This document shows positions 1 to 8,322 of a stretch of 64,000 bases of DNA, piece after piece (within the stretch, counting starts at the first letter, position 1; the number at the start of each line of letters is the position of its first letter). The DNA is from Alkalihalobacillus sp. LMS6. GTDB lineage: Bacteria; Bacillota; Bacilli; Bacillales; Bacillaceae_D. The stretch covers positions 2,355,564 to 2,419,563 of the forward strand of contig NZ_CP093302.1 of assembly GCF_024362765.1 (NCBI RefSeq), written 5' to 3'. A model generated the notes under the pieces. It saw only the letters and a list, made by a program, of their open reading frames with translations. It did no database searches and was not told where the DNA came from. The position numbers and the translations under genes were made by a program.

Positions 1-577
1 CGTGCTGTGGAACACCGTTCATGCAGCCAGCTATCTCGGAACGTTCGTCAACAATCGCCACTTTGCTAGCAGGGATTCTTTTTGAGCCTGCACTTATATT
101 TCGTGCTAAATCACGCAATAACGTTGTTTTACCAGTCTGAGGCGCCCCAACAATTAACGTATTTCGCCACCCTGTCTTGCTATCATAAAGTTCAGGAACA
201 AGTTTATCGGACACACCTAACTTTTGTTTTGCGACTCGAATATTGAACGAACGAATGGGCCGAATCGATTTAACTCTCCCTTGATCAAGAATGGTTTTTC
301 CAGCTAAGCCAACACGATGGCCCCCTTCAATCGTGATATAGCCTTTTTGAAGCTCTTCTTCGAATGCGTATAACGAGTACTCGCTTAACTGATTCAAAAA
401 GAAATTTGCATCTTGCTCCGTGAAGCGGATTGAAGAAAACTGCGCATCATTTGCAAATAAACATTCAATCGGTTGGTGAATCCGCAACCGAATCTCTTCT
501 ATACTTTCATCTTTTACCATCATGTCTCTTACGTACGCCTCTACGTGTTCAGGCAGCAAATTAAGAATGGAATGCAT
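1..577 (-). CDS. spoIIIAA: Stage III sporulation protein AA, N-terminal part (cut by window edge)
   Basis: Reading from the ATG at 577, 192 residues are visible before the left edge; the C-terminus lies outside. The start MHSILNLLPEHV, the middle GYITIEGGHRVGLAGK and the Walker A GAPQTGKTTLL followed by VAIVDERSEIAG are typical of SpoIIIAA, the ATPase of the SpoIIIA-SpoIIQ feeding-tube complex between mother cell and forespore. It is the first gene of the spoIIIA operon, normally under sigma-E in the mother cell. Location in the spoIIIAA-efp-papA neighbourhood agrees with B. subtilis. Confidence 0.93.
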   Translation of the reverse strand, partial: MHSILNLLPEHVEAYVRDMMVKDESIEEIRLRIHQPIECLFANDAQFSSIRFTEQDANFFLNQLSEYSLYAFEEELQKGYITIEGGHRVGLAGKTILDQGRVKSIRPIRSFNIRVAKQKLGVSDKLVPELYDSKTGWRNTLIVGAPQTGKTTLLRDLARNISAGSKRIPASKVAIVDERSEIAGCMNGVPQH

Positions 578-683
578 CTGCTCTTCCCTCTCTTATGGAA
601 AATCGTTTGACCTAAAATGTTTCATAGGTTTTGTATTACGTTATGTATAAGTAGACAAGTTCAGAACTCATCTTATCCAAAAT

Positions 684-714
684 AAAACGGCCTCCTGCTT
701 AGGAGACCGTTTTT
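684..714. terminator. Bidirectional intrinsic terminator
   Basis: An inverted repeat (AACGGcCTCC / GGAGaCCGTT) with A-run on one side and T-run on the other overlaps the stop codon of the leftward gene ending at 699. It would end that transcript before spoIIIAA. Confidence 0.7.
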
Positions 715-1154
715 GTGAACGTATAGGATTGAAACATTTGCTCTAAAGGTCGTAGTCGTTTTAAAAACTTGTCATTTTCAATCAACTGTCCATTTACTTT
801 TAACTGCACTGAATACTCTGGTAGTTGAATATGTGTATAGCAAGGGAAATGCCCCCTTAGCGACATTTGAATAATCGCGTGATGGGCTGTCGTCCCATCG
901 GTTGTCATTAACGTAACAGCTGTCGTTTTATGCTGTTTAGGCATGTTACTTAACAAACGTTTTAATTGAAGATACGGTATTTTTTTTGCTGGAATAATAA
1001 AAAGAATGTGAGTCGATTCGGTCTTCCAATCATCCACTTCAGCTGCGGATAGCGTATCAAGCCGATGGCGTTCTACTGACGCAAATTTCTGTTCGACGTA
1101 GCTCGCTAAGCCCTCAGCTTGATGAGACTGACCTACGATCATTTTCGTTTTCAT
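699..1154 (-). CDS. Hypothetical protein, about 151 aa
   Basis: I do not recognise the family. The protein (MKTKMIVGQSHQAEGLASYVEQKF...) is soluble with no membrane segment or signal peptide. Predicted alternating strands and helices (KMIVGQS, HILFIIPAKKIPY, KTTAVTLMTT) suggest an alpha/beta, possibly flavodoxin-like fold, but no cofactor motif is visible. ATG at 1154 is preferred because AAAGGGGT lies 7 nt upstream; a GTG one codon earlier is also possible. It stands alone between spoIIIAA and aroK, where B. subtilis has the unrelated short membrane gene yqhV. Confidence 0.7.
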   Translation of the reverse strand: MKTKMIVGQSHQAEGLASYVEQKFASVERHRLDTLSAAEVDDWKTESTHILFIIPAKKIPYLQLKRLLSNMPKQHKTTAVTLMTTDGTTAHHAIIQMSLRGHFPCYTHIQLPEYSVQLKVNGQLIENDKFLKRLRPLEQMFQSYTFTKTVS

Positions 1155-1283
1155 CACAAATACCCCTTTCTTATTATTCTTATCTACTTTATCGGAATTA
1201 ATGTAATATTAGTTTACTCGATTCCATCTAAAGTTGCAACAAGAATATTCGTGTAATTTCTTCAAGCATAACCGATCATTTCT

Positions 1284-1292
1284 TGCTATACT
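1284..1292 (+). promoter_or_regulatory. Extended -10 promoter for aroK
   Basis: TGC-TATACT is an extended -10 element for sigma-A; no good -35 hexamer was found. Transcription would begin near 1299, so an ATG at 1301 would be almost leaderless, which argues for the GTG at 1325 as the aroK start. Confidence 0.5.
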
Positions 1293-1324
1293 AAAGCATA
1301 ATGAATAAAAGTGAGTGTTGTACC

Positions 1325-1867
1325 GTGAATCATTTACCCTTAATTGAACGAAATATCGTCCTTGTAGGTTTTATGGGCGTTGGAAAAACAACTGTTGGTC
1401 GTTTACTTGCTAAAAAACTTTATCGTGACTTTATTGACATTGACGCTGAAATTGAGCGAACACAAGGCATGTCCATTCCTACATTATTTGAGCAATATGG
1501 AGAACCTTACTTTCGTCAACTTGAGAAAGACCATGTATTGCGTGAAAGTGCTGGAAAAATGAAAGTGATTTCCCTTGGTGGTGGTGCTTTTACTCAGGAA
1601 GACATTCGCTCTTATTGTTTAAAGCATTGTCTAGTCATCTTTCTTGATATTCGATTTGATTCTTGGCAAGATCGCATTCATATGCTAGCAGGGAATCGAC
1701 CAATACTTAAAGGAAAATCTACGGAAGAATTACAAGAGTTGTACACAGCTCGACAGGAAGCCTATGCTCTAAACCACTCGCAAATGCATACAGACTCGTT
1801 AACGGCAGAGGAAGTTGCTCTGTATTTAAAAGAGTCGTTAATCACCGCATACGAGCTCGAAAAATAA
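1325..1867 (+). CDS. aroK: Shikimate kinase
   Basis: Phosphorylates shikimate with ATP in the pathway to chorismate. Visible motifs are the P-loop VGFMGVGKTT, the substrate-binding DIDAEIE, the SLGGGAF shikimate loop and the lid GNRPILKG. The GTG start gives 180 aa, usual for the family; an in-frame ATG at 1301 would add eight residues but lies at the predicted transcription start. Single-gene unit, ended by a strong bidirectional terminator shared with efp. It is not at this position in B. subtilis. Confidence 0.93.
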   Translation: MNHLPLIERNIVLVGFMGVGKTTVGRLLAKKLYRDFIDIDAEIERTQGMSIPTLFEQYGEPYFRQLEKDHVLRESAGKMKVISLGGGAFTQEDIRSYCLKHCLVIFLDIRFDSWQDRIHMLAGNRPILKGKSTEELQELYTARQEAYALNHSQMHTDSLTAEEVALYLKESLITAYELEK

Positions 1868-1882
1868 GACGCGCTTAAAATA

Positions 1883-1913
1883 AAAAGGTTTACGCTAAGC
1901 GTAAACCTTTTTT
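1883..1913. terminator. Bidirectional terminator between aroK and efp
   Basis: AAAGGTTTACGC / GCGTAAACCTTT hairpin with A- and T-runs on both sides, located between the two convergent stop codons. Confidence 0.88.
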
Positions 1914-1915
1914 CC

Positions 1916-2473
1916 TTATGCTCTAGAAACGTAAGACGAATTACGTGTATCAATAATCAGTTTATCTCCTTGGTTTACAAAGAAAGGCACTTGAACCGTT
2001 AAACCAGTTTCCACTGTCGCTGGTTTCGTACCACCAGAAGCCGTGTCCCCTTTTATACCAGGTTCAGTCTCGGTAACTTCAAGCGTTACTGTATTTGGCA
2101 CCTCAACACCAAGCGTTTCGCTTTCAAACGTAATAACATGAACTTCCATGTTTTCTTTCAAGAATTTTAATTCGTGCTCGATTTGTTTCGTTGGTAGTTC
2201 TAGTTGCTCATACGTTTCGTTGTCCATAAATGTATGCATATCGCCACTTTCGTAAAGATACTGCATACGACGATTTTCGATATGCGCTTTGGCAACTTTT
2301 TCACCTGCGCGGAACGTTCTTTCCTGAACGGAGCCTGTACGTAGATTACGAAGTTTTGAGCGTACAAACGCTGCACCTTTTCCAGGTTTCACGTGTTGGA
2401 ATTCCATAACTTGCCAAATGCCGTTATCCACTTCAATTGTTAAACCTGTTTTAAAATCGTTTACTGAAATCAT
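1916..2473 (-). CDS. efp: Elongation factor P
   Basis: Relieves ribosome stalling at polyproline stretches. The 185-aa protein has the three beta-barrel domains of EF-P, and the loop HVKPGKGAA places Lys32 at the tip, the residue carrying 5-aminopentanol in B. subtilis. The ATG has GGAGG seven to eight nt upstream. It lies just downstream of papA on the same strand, the classical papA-efp pair. Confidence 0.97.
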   Translation of the reverse strand: MISVNDFKTGLTIEVDNGIWQVMEFQHVKPGKGAAFVRSKLRNLRTGSVQERTFRAGEKVAKAHIENRRMQYLYESGDMHTFMDNETYEQLELPTKQIEHELKFLKENMEVHVITFESETLGVEVPNTVTLEVTETEPGIKGDTASGGTKPATVETGLTVQVPFFVNQGDKLIIDTRNSSYVSRA

Positions 2474-2558
2474 TCAAAGTCCTCCATTTACGCGGTTATT
2501 TCCAATAGTTACTATACCACAGCTTTCTGAGTGTGTCTTCGCCTTTTCCATTTCCTTC

Positions 2559-3623
2559 TCAGAGCACGATCAAATCTTTTGCTGAATAATTTAAGCGCTC
2601 ATTCCCTGATTCAGTAATGAGAATGTCATCTTCAATACGAACGCCACCAACGCCAGGTATATAAATACCCGGTTCTACAGTGACCACCATACCAGGTTTT
2701 AACACAACGTCTGACTTAAGGGACACACCAGGAGCCTCATGGACTTCCATTCCTAACCCGTGTCCAGTTGAGTGACCAAAATACTCGCCATAGCCTTGTT
2801 CGGTAATATAATCTCTCGTTAATGCATCCGCTTCTTTACCAGTCATTCCGGGTTTGATTTCATCAATCCCGCGCTGTTGCGCTACACGAACAATCTCGTA
2901 AATGTTTTTTAATTCCTCTGATACGTCACCGACTGCTAATGTTCGCGTTATATCCGAACAATAGCCATTATAATAGGCGCCAAAATCAAGCGTAACAAGT
3001 TCACCAGACTGAATCACCTTATCTGAGGCGACACCGTGGGGTAACGCTGAACGAGCTCCTGATGCGACAATGATGTCAAATGAAGAAGAAACGGCGCCTT
3101 GCTTACGCATAAACATTTCAAGCTCGTTTGATACATCGATTTCTTTTACACCTGGTTTAATGAACGTTTGAATATGTTCATATGCTTTTTCAGCAATCGC
3201 TGCCGCTTCTTTCATTGTTTCAATTTCTGCATCGGTTTTAAAGAGACGTAACGATTCAACAATGTTTTCCACAGGCACGAGTTCTACTTCTGCAAGGAAC
3301 TCATCAAGCTGTTCATATTCTGCGTATGTAAGTTTTGTTTTTTCAAACCCTAGTTTGTTTAGTTGTAATGCGTTTACCTGAGTGAAAATTTCTTGCATTA
3401 ACGTTCCCGTTTGCTTGACAATTTGAGCGTCTTTCACCTGAGATTCCGCTTGCTCAACATAACGAAAGTCTGTAATGAAGAGCGCCTTTGTTTTTGTAAG
3501 TAAAACCGCGCCAGACGTTCCTGTAAACCCACTAATATAGCGGCGGTTCACACTACTCATTACAAGAAATCCATCAAGATTGTATTCATTTAGCTTATTT
3601 TGTAGAGATTGAATAATCGTCAT
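2559..3623 (-). CDS. papA: Xaa-Pro dipeptidase/aminopeptidase (M24 family)
   Basis: Cleaves peptides next to proline. The N-terminal creatinase-type domain (about 1-125) is followed by the pita-bread M24 domain. The metal ligands are in TLDFGAYYNGYCSDITR (two Asp), FGHSTGHGLGMEVHEAP (His), VTVEPGIY and VRIEDD (two Glu). ATG at 3623 with GAGGG upstream gives 354 aa, the normal length; 14 earlier in-frame codons lack a ribosome site. B. subtilis name papA/yqhT; immediately upstream of efp. Confidence 0.95.
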   Translation of the reverse strand: MTIIQSLQNKLNEYNLDGFLVMSSVNRRYISGFTGTSGAVLLTKTKALFITDFRYVEQAESQVKDAQIVKQTGTLMQEIFTQVNALQLNKLGFEKTKLTYAEYEQLDEFLAEVELVPVENIVESLRLFKTDAEIETMKEAAAIAEKAYEHIQTFIKPGVKEIDVSNELEMFMRKQGAVSSSFDIIVASGARSALPHGVASDKVIQSGELVTLDFGAYYNGYCSDITRTLAVGDVSEELKNIYEIVRVAQQRGIDEIKPGMTGKEADALTRDYITEQGYGEYFGHSTGHGLGMEVHEAPGVSLKSDVVLKPGMVVTVEPGIYIPGVGGVRIEDDILITESGNERLNYSAKDLIVL

Positions 3624-3679
3624 GCAATTCCCTCTTTTCTTTATCGTATAAGAAAATTGTAGCACAACTTTAACAAGCT

Positions 3680-4180
3680 TTAAACGGACTCACCCTGGGT
3701 CATCGAACTTTTTTGTTCAGCATACTCATAAGAAATGGAATAGCCAATAAATAATCCATAAATAATAAATAAACATAGCGTCGTGACAATTGTATTTAAA
3801 GAATAGCTTTGGACAGGATCTAAATCAACGATAAATGGATTTAGAATATAAAACAAAATCACCCAAAGTACGACTCCAAATCCGACGCCTGGCCACATAC
3901 TATTTACCTTTTGTAAAAGAACTTTATATAAAAAAGCAATGCCTATTGATAGTACGGCAATGACAGCCATCCCTACTACTTGACCAGTATGACCAATTTT
4001 CCAATCTCCTAATGCCCATGGCAACAAGACAAAAGAAGGCCCTACTTCCGTTAAATGGAAATAATAACAGGCGTAGCCGACAAATGACCATATTAAGCCA
4101 CCAAAAAAACCAATCAACACGACTTTCATTGGAAATCCCATCTGCTTCGTATCCATAATCTCTTTATCTGTTTTGTTCAC
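3680..4180 (-). CDS. yqhR: YqhR family membrane protein
   Basis: Small integral membrane protein of unknown function with four hydrophobic segments (VVLIGFFGGLIWSFVGYACYYF; VGMAVIAVLSIGIAFLYKVL; GFGVVLWVILFYIL; TIVTTLCLFIIYGLFIGYSI). Start taken at GTG 4180 because GGAGGTG lies nine nt upstream; this gives 166 aa. It lies just upstream of papA as in B. subtilis; yqhQ, which is a neighbour there, is not present here. Confidence 0.85.
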   Translation of the reverse strand: MNKTDKEIMDTKQMGFPMKVVLIGFFGGLIWSFVGYACYYFHLTEVGPSFVLLPWALGDWKIGHTGQVVGMAVIAVLSIGIAFLYKVLLQKVNSMWPGVGFGVVLWVILFYILNPFIVDLDPVQSYSLNTIVTTLCLFIIYGLFIGYSISYEYAEQKSSMTQGESV

Positions 4181-4373
4181 TACTAAGACACCTCCAGTTC
4201 TAGGGTGTCCTAAAATAAACAAAACATGATTGGTTTATTCGGTTGTTTACAATTCTTTTTAAAAGCCATACTAAATAGAAATGAATCATAGACTTGATTG
4301 CACGGTGCCTAACACTTTATACTAAGAGTAGAAATAAACGACGTTTGCGTTACGCTATAGGAAGGGGATCGTT

Positions 4374-4757
4374 ATGAAAAAATTATTTATGATTTTAGTG
4401 CCAATCATTTGCTTGCTGGCTTTTATTCAAATTCTTTCAAACATTCCTTACTTTTTAAGTGCGATCGGCGGAATGGCTTTATTTGTAGGCGTATTTTACT
4501 TAGGGTATCGCCTTTACCTATCTAAACGATATGGGACTCCAGTGAAAAAAGGGTCTTCTAAAGGGCCCAATCGGTCTCAAATCCGAAAAGCACAGCGAAC
4601 AAGCACGGTGAAGCCGCCAACGAAAAAATCGATGCCCTCCTCTTCAAAACAACGAGACTTAAATCAAAAACAACTTAAAAAAGTACCAAAACGGCGTTCT
4701 TCTCCACACTTAACAGTCATTGAAGGGAAAAACGCTAAAAAAAAGAAAAAAGCATAG
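4374..4757 (+). CDS. yqhP: YqhP/SA1362 family small membrane protein
   Basis: 127 aa: two hydrophobic segments near the N-terminus (LFMILVPIICLLAFIQIL and FLSAIGGMALFVGVFYLGYRLYL) followed by a very basic, low-complexity tail rich in Lys, Arg, Ser and Pro. Function unknown. AGGAAGGGG precedes the ATG. Its stop codon sits inside a terminator hairpin. Position between yqhR and yqhO fits yqhP. Confidence 0.75.
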   Translation: MKKLFMILVPIICLLAFIQILSNIPYFLSAIGGMALFVGVFYLGYRLYLSKRYGTPVKKGSSKGPNRSQIRKAQRTSTVKPPTKKSMPSSSKQRDLNQKQLKKVPKRRSSPHLTVIEGKNAKKKKKA

Positions 4758-4769
4758 CGATGCTTTTTT
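4746..4769. terminator. Terminator after yqhP
   Basis: AAAAAAGCAT-agcg-ATGCTTTTTT hairpin with T-rich tail, overlapping the yqhP stop codon; the A-rich other side makes it usable from both directions. Confidence 0.75.
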
Positions 4770-4775
4770 CTTTTT

Positions 4776-5672
4776 TTATCCAGTCCAACTAGCTAGAAAC
4801 TGTGCTGTTTTTTCTTTTCCTAAATCAATCATCGTTTGTTTTTCTTCAATCGTGACGTCAAAATCAGTCGACTTAATATGATCAATCGGAATGAAGACAA
4901 TGTTTTTTGCATGCTCACTGCTAATATAGCGTGCATCGTGTGCATGGGTCATCGTCTCAAAAATCGCTTTATAAAGATCAAGGGCGTTATGAATATCGTT
5001 TCCATGCTTATCTCCATTTTGGGGGGCTAATTGAAACCCAATCACTGGCCTTCGGTAGCCACCTCGCTTACCATCTTTAAAAATCCACATTGGAAAATTA
5101 CTTAACAAGCCGCCATCAACAATATACGAAGAATTGTTGCCAACCATTAGACTTTTTAACTTTACAGGTTCAAAAAAGAAAGGAATGCTGCAGCTCATCC
5201 GCACCGCCGTTGCAACACTAAAACGATTTGGATCAAGTCCATACTTAGGCAAGTCGTCAGGAAGAACAACCATTTGGCCTCTCGTTACATCCGATACAAC
5301 AATTCTAAGTGAACCTGGAGGCAAATCATTAAAGGTCGCAACGCCTTTTTGGTGAAGCTGTTCCTTTAGCCATTCCTCTAGTCGATCTCCTTTATATAAA
5401 CCCATTCGAAAATATAAATTTAGCCATTTGGCTATTTTTAACGGAACGAAAGCAAGCCGTTCATCTCGAAACGTCGATACATCTAATGAGTTTAATAAGT
5501 GATTAATTTCCTCACTTGTATATCCAGCCATTAAAAATGCAGCGACAATTGAACCTGCACTTGTACCTGCAATGCGCTCAAATTCTAGTCCACTCTGTTC
5601 TGCTTCCTCAATTGCGCCTACGAAGGCGAAGGCCTTTACCCCTCCGCCCGCAAAAACAGCATCCACCTTCAA
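4776..5672 (-). CDS. yqhO: Patatin-like phospholipase family protein
   Basis: Predicted lipid acyl hydrolase with a Ser-Asp dyad. The glycine-rich oxyanion loop FAGGGVKAFAFVG, the nucleophile elbow GTSAGS (about residues 37-42) and the DGG motif in IVDGGLLSNFPMW are all intact. Start is a TTG with GGGAGGG upstream; 298 aa is usual for YqhO. No signal peptide, so probably cytoplasmic. Natural substrate unknown. Divergent from yqhP, next to mntR as in B. subtilis. Confidence 0.9.
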   Translation of the reverse strand: MKVDAVFAGGGVKAFAFVGAIEEAEQSGLEFERIAGTSAGSIVAAFLMAGYTSEEINHLLNSLDVSTFRDERLAFVPLKIAKWLNLYFRMGLYKGDRLEEWLKEQLHQKGVATFNDLPPGSLRIVVSDVTRGQMVVLPDDLPKYGLDPNRFSVATAVRMSCSIPFFFEPVKLKSLMVGNNSSYIVDGGLLSNFPMWIFKDGKRGGYRRPVIGFQLAPQNGDKHGNDIHNALDLYKAIFETMTHAHDARYISSEHAKNIVFIPIDHIKSTDFDVTIEEKQTMIDLGKEKTAQFLASWTG

Positions 5673-5775
5673 GGCAATCCCTCCCTCTTAAAATGTATGT
5701 AGCAAGAGGGTTGGCTCATTTCTATAACGCAAAAAAAAGTGCATGGATTGTGATCCAAACACCTTTGTTGCACGT

Positions 5776-6204
5776 TTAATTCTCATTCTGATCGTTTTTC
5801 TTTTGAATATCTCGTAATGTCTCGATCCGACTTTCTTTTTCCTGAAAATATTGGACGAGGTCGCCAATTCGATCAATGGCATCCCAACTAATATGATGCT
5901 CGATTCCTTCTACATCTTGATAAATATGTTCATCGTTGACGCCAATAATTTTCATAAAGTCTTCAAGTAACTCGTGGCGATATACTAAACGTTTGCCAAT
6001 TTTGTTTCCTTTTGCCGTTAATATTAAGCCTCTATATCGTTCATAAACAAGATAATCGCTTTTATCTAACTTTTGAACCATTTTCGTTACGGAAGAAGGG
6101 TGGACTTCAAGCGCCTCCGCAATATCAGATACACGGGCGTAGCCTTTTTCTTCAATCAACATATAAATTCGTTCTAAATAATCTTCCATGCTCGGTGTTG
6201 GCAT
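5776..6204 (-). CDS. mntR: Manganese-dependent transcriptional repressor
   Basis: DtxR-family regulator that senses Mn(II) and controls manganese uptake genes. N-terminal winged helix (about 7-70) and dimerisation domain. The metal ligands of B. subtilis MntR are conserved: MEDYLE gives Asp8 and Glu11, then His in YRHELL and Glu/Glu/His in EGIEHH. ATG at 6204 is preceded by a GGGGGGAGT ribosome site; 142 aa is the standard length. Confidence 0.96.
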   Translation of the reverse strand: MPTPSMEDYLERIYMLIEEKGYARVSDIAEALEVHPSSVTKMVQKLDKSDYLVYERYRGLILTAKGNKIGKRLVYRHELLEDFMKIIGVNDEHIYQDVEGIEHHISWDAIDRIGDLVQYFQEKESRIETLRDIQKKNDQNEN

Positions 6205-6282
6205 AGACTCCCCCCAATCCAAAGCGGACAATATCCATTCTATCCTATCTTACTATAAAAGATGAGGAAGAACCAAGGAAGA

Positions 6283-7308
6283 TTACGTGAAGTATTCAAT
6301 TTTCGCTTGCGGAAAGAAACGGTCAATGTATTCGGTTAACGTGTCACGCAATTCACCTGCTTGTTGATCTTGATAAACATATTTGCCTCGACCGTAACGA
6401 CCCCATTTGTATTTTCGTTCTTCTTCTTCCATCTCAAGCTTTGATTTTGGGTAGCGTTTTTGAATAATTCGCTTAGCGGTTTTCGTAAACCGATGTTGGA
6501 TCATTTCAAACGTAAGGTCTTTTTTTGCATACGTAGGTAAGATTGCTTCTAAACGTTCAAACAGCTCAAGATAGCCTTCTTCCCACCCTTCATGCCAAAT
6601 AATTGGCGCCACAATAAAGCCTAACGGATAATCCGCTTTTGCTACTTTTCCAGCGGCTTCAATTCTTTCTAAAAAAGATGAGGTTCCTGGCTCAAAGTAT
6701 TTAATAACGTGAGCTGAGTTCACGCTAAACCGAAAGCGTGTATTCCCGTTATGTTTGGCATCAAGCAAATGATCAACGTGACCGTATTTTGTCACAAATC
6801 GAAGTCGACCGTGGTCACGCTCTCCCATGAATTCAATCGTCTTTTTTAACGAATGGGTTAAATGATCAATCCCAACAATATCAGATGTACACGCCGCTTC
6901 AAATCGCGTTGTTTCGGGCGCTCTCTCCTTAATATATGTTTCAGCTGATTCATAAATATCTTCTAGGTTCACATACGTTCGAATGTACGGTTTATCTCCA
7001 AGGGTCGTTTGCAAATAGCAATAATGACAATGTCCCATACACCCTGTTGCTAACGGGATTGCATATTCAGCCGATGGTTTAGACGTATCAAACTTTAACG
7101 TTTTCCGTACACCAATAACAAGAGTTGATTTTGCATTCCGATATTTTTGATTATCATTTTTGCCAGGAATATTTCTTACTTGATTGTGGGAAGTGGTTTC
7201 GCGAATTTCGACCCCTTCTGCTTTAAACTTTTCATATAATTGTTTTCCTAGTGGATAATCCAATGCTTTCGGCTCAATGTAGACGAGTTGTGGGTAAAAC
7301 GGCTTCAC
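6283..7308 (-). CDS. splB: Spore photoproduct lyase
   Basis: Radical-SAM enzyme that repairs 5-thyminyl-5,6-dihydrothymine in germinating spores. The cluster motif is C90-x3-C94-x2-C97 (GCMGHCHYCY), and the family-specific hydrogen-donor Cys is present at residue 140 in EAACTSDIVG. Length 341 aa equals that of known SplB proteins. Start is a GTG with GGAAAGGA upstream. In B. subtilis splB is elsewhere, in splAB; no splA is visible here. Divergent from dat. Confidence 0.94.
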   Translation of the reverse strand: MKPFYPQLVYIEPKALDYPLGKQLYEKFKAEGVEIRETTSHNQVRNIPGKNDNQKYRNAKSTLVIGVRKTLKFDTSKPSAEYAIPLATGCMGHCHYCYLQTTLGDKPYIRTYVNLEDIYESAETYIKERAPETTRFEAACTSDIVGIDHLTHSLKKTIEFMGERDHGRLRFVTKYGHVDHLLDAKHNGNTRFRFSVNSAHVIKYFEPGTSSFLERIEAAGKVAKADYPLGFIVAPIIWHEGWEEGYLELFERLEAILPTYAKKDLTFEMIQHRFTKTAKRIIQKRYPKSKLEMEEEERKYKWGRYGRGKYVYQDQQAGELRDTLTEYIDRFFPQAKIEYFT

Positions 7309-7451
7309 AATTTAACTTCCTTTCCAACTTGAATAGTGTTAGCGTGCTTAAAAATAGACAATTTCATACAAAGCTTTTGCTCGATATTGACAAATTGTTA
7401 AGGATTACGGAAAATAATAAAGTAAATACGATAAAAAGTGAGGGCACCTTA

Positions 7452-8306
7452 ATGACATACGTTCTCTTTAATGATTCAATCCTTGATGAAGCGGATGTAG
7501 CCATCTCATACAAAGACCGCGGCTACCATTTCGGGGATGGCGTCTATGAGGTCATCCGGGTTTATAACGAAGAATTTTTCACATTAGATGAACATATTGA
7601 TCGTCTTTATGAAAGTGCAGCAAAGATTGAACTAGCGATCCCTTATGAAAAAGAAATTCTAAAAAAATTGCTTCACGACTACAAAACAAAAGTTCAAACC
7701 GTAAATGGATCCATCTACTTACAAATAACTCGTGGCGTAGCGGATCGAAACCACCTTTATACGAAAAACGAAGAACCAGTCATTCTCGGATTCGATTTAC
7801 CTGATAAAGGGGTCAGCCAAAAACAAGAACAAGGTGTCGCTGCATACGTGACGGAAGATGTTCGCTGGTTACGATGCGACATCAAATCAATTAATTTGCT
7901 TGGCAACGTCATGGCAAAGCGAAAAGCATTCGACCATGATTGCGATGAAGCCATTCTTTATCGTGATACAGGGGTGACGGAAGGTTCATCTTCTAATTTA
8001 TTTCTCGTAAACAACCAAACCCTTTATACACATCCTGCAAACAACCTCATTTTAAATGGGATTACGAGACAAGAAATAGTAGCAATTGCTTCTGACTTGG
8101 GACTCACTGTTATTGAAGAACCGTTTCCAAAAGAAGTGCTGTTACATGCAGAAGAAGCCTTCATTTCAAGCACTTCACTTGAAATTGTTCCTATTCATTC
8201 ATTTAAAGGTGACATTGAAACGACGTTAAACGTTGGTCCAGTAACCAAAAAACTTCAGCACGCATTTCAAGAACGCGTTACAAAAAAAACAAACGCTTCC
8301 GTCTAG
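7452..8306 (+). CDS. dat: D-alanine aminotransferase
   Basis: PLP fold-type IV aminotransferase making D-glutamate and D-alanine for peptidoglycan. Visible: YKDRGYHFGDGVYEVIRVY near the N-terminus, the PLP lysine in RCDIKSINLLGNVMAK, and the phosphate-binding TEGSSSNLFLV. ATG at 7452 with GAGGG upstream gives 284 aa, the family norm. Its stop codon overlaps that of the convergent helD by 4 nt. Branched-chain aminotransferases share the fold, but the length and RGYxFGDGVYE motif favour Dat. Confidence 0.93.
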   Translation: MTYVLFNDSILDEADVAISYKDRGYHFGDGVYEVIRVYNEEFFTLDEHIDRLYESAAKIELAIPYEKEILKKLLHDYKTKVQTVNGSIYLQITRGVADRNHLYTKNEEPVILGFDLPDKGVSQKQEQGVAAYVTEDVRWLRCDIKSINLLGNVMAKRKAFDHDCDEAILYRDTGVTEGSSSNLFLVNNQTLYTHPANNLILNGITRQEIVAIASDLGLTVIEEPFPKEVLLHAEEAFISSTSLEIVPIHSFKGDIETTLNVGPVTKKLQHAFQERVTKKTNASV

Positions 8307-8322
8307 GATAGCGTTTGTTTTT
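8284..8322. terminator. Bidirectional terminator between dat and helD
   Basis: AAAACAAACGC / GCGTTTGTTTT hairpin spans both stop codons. Confidence 0.8.
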
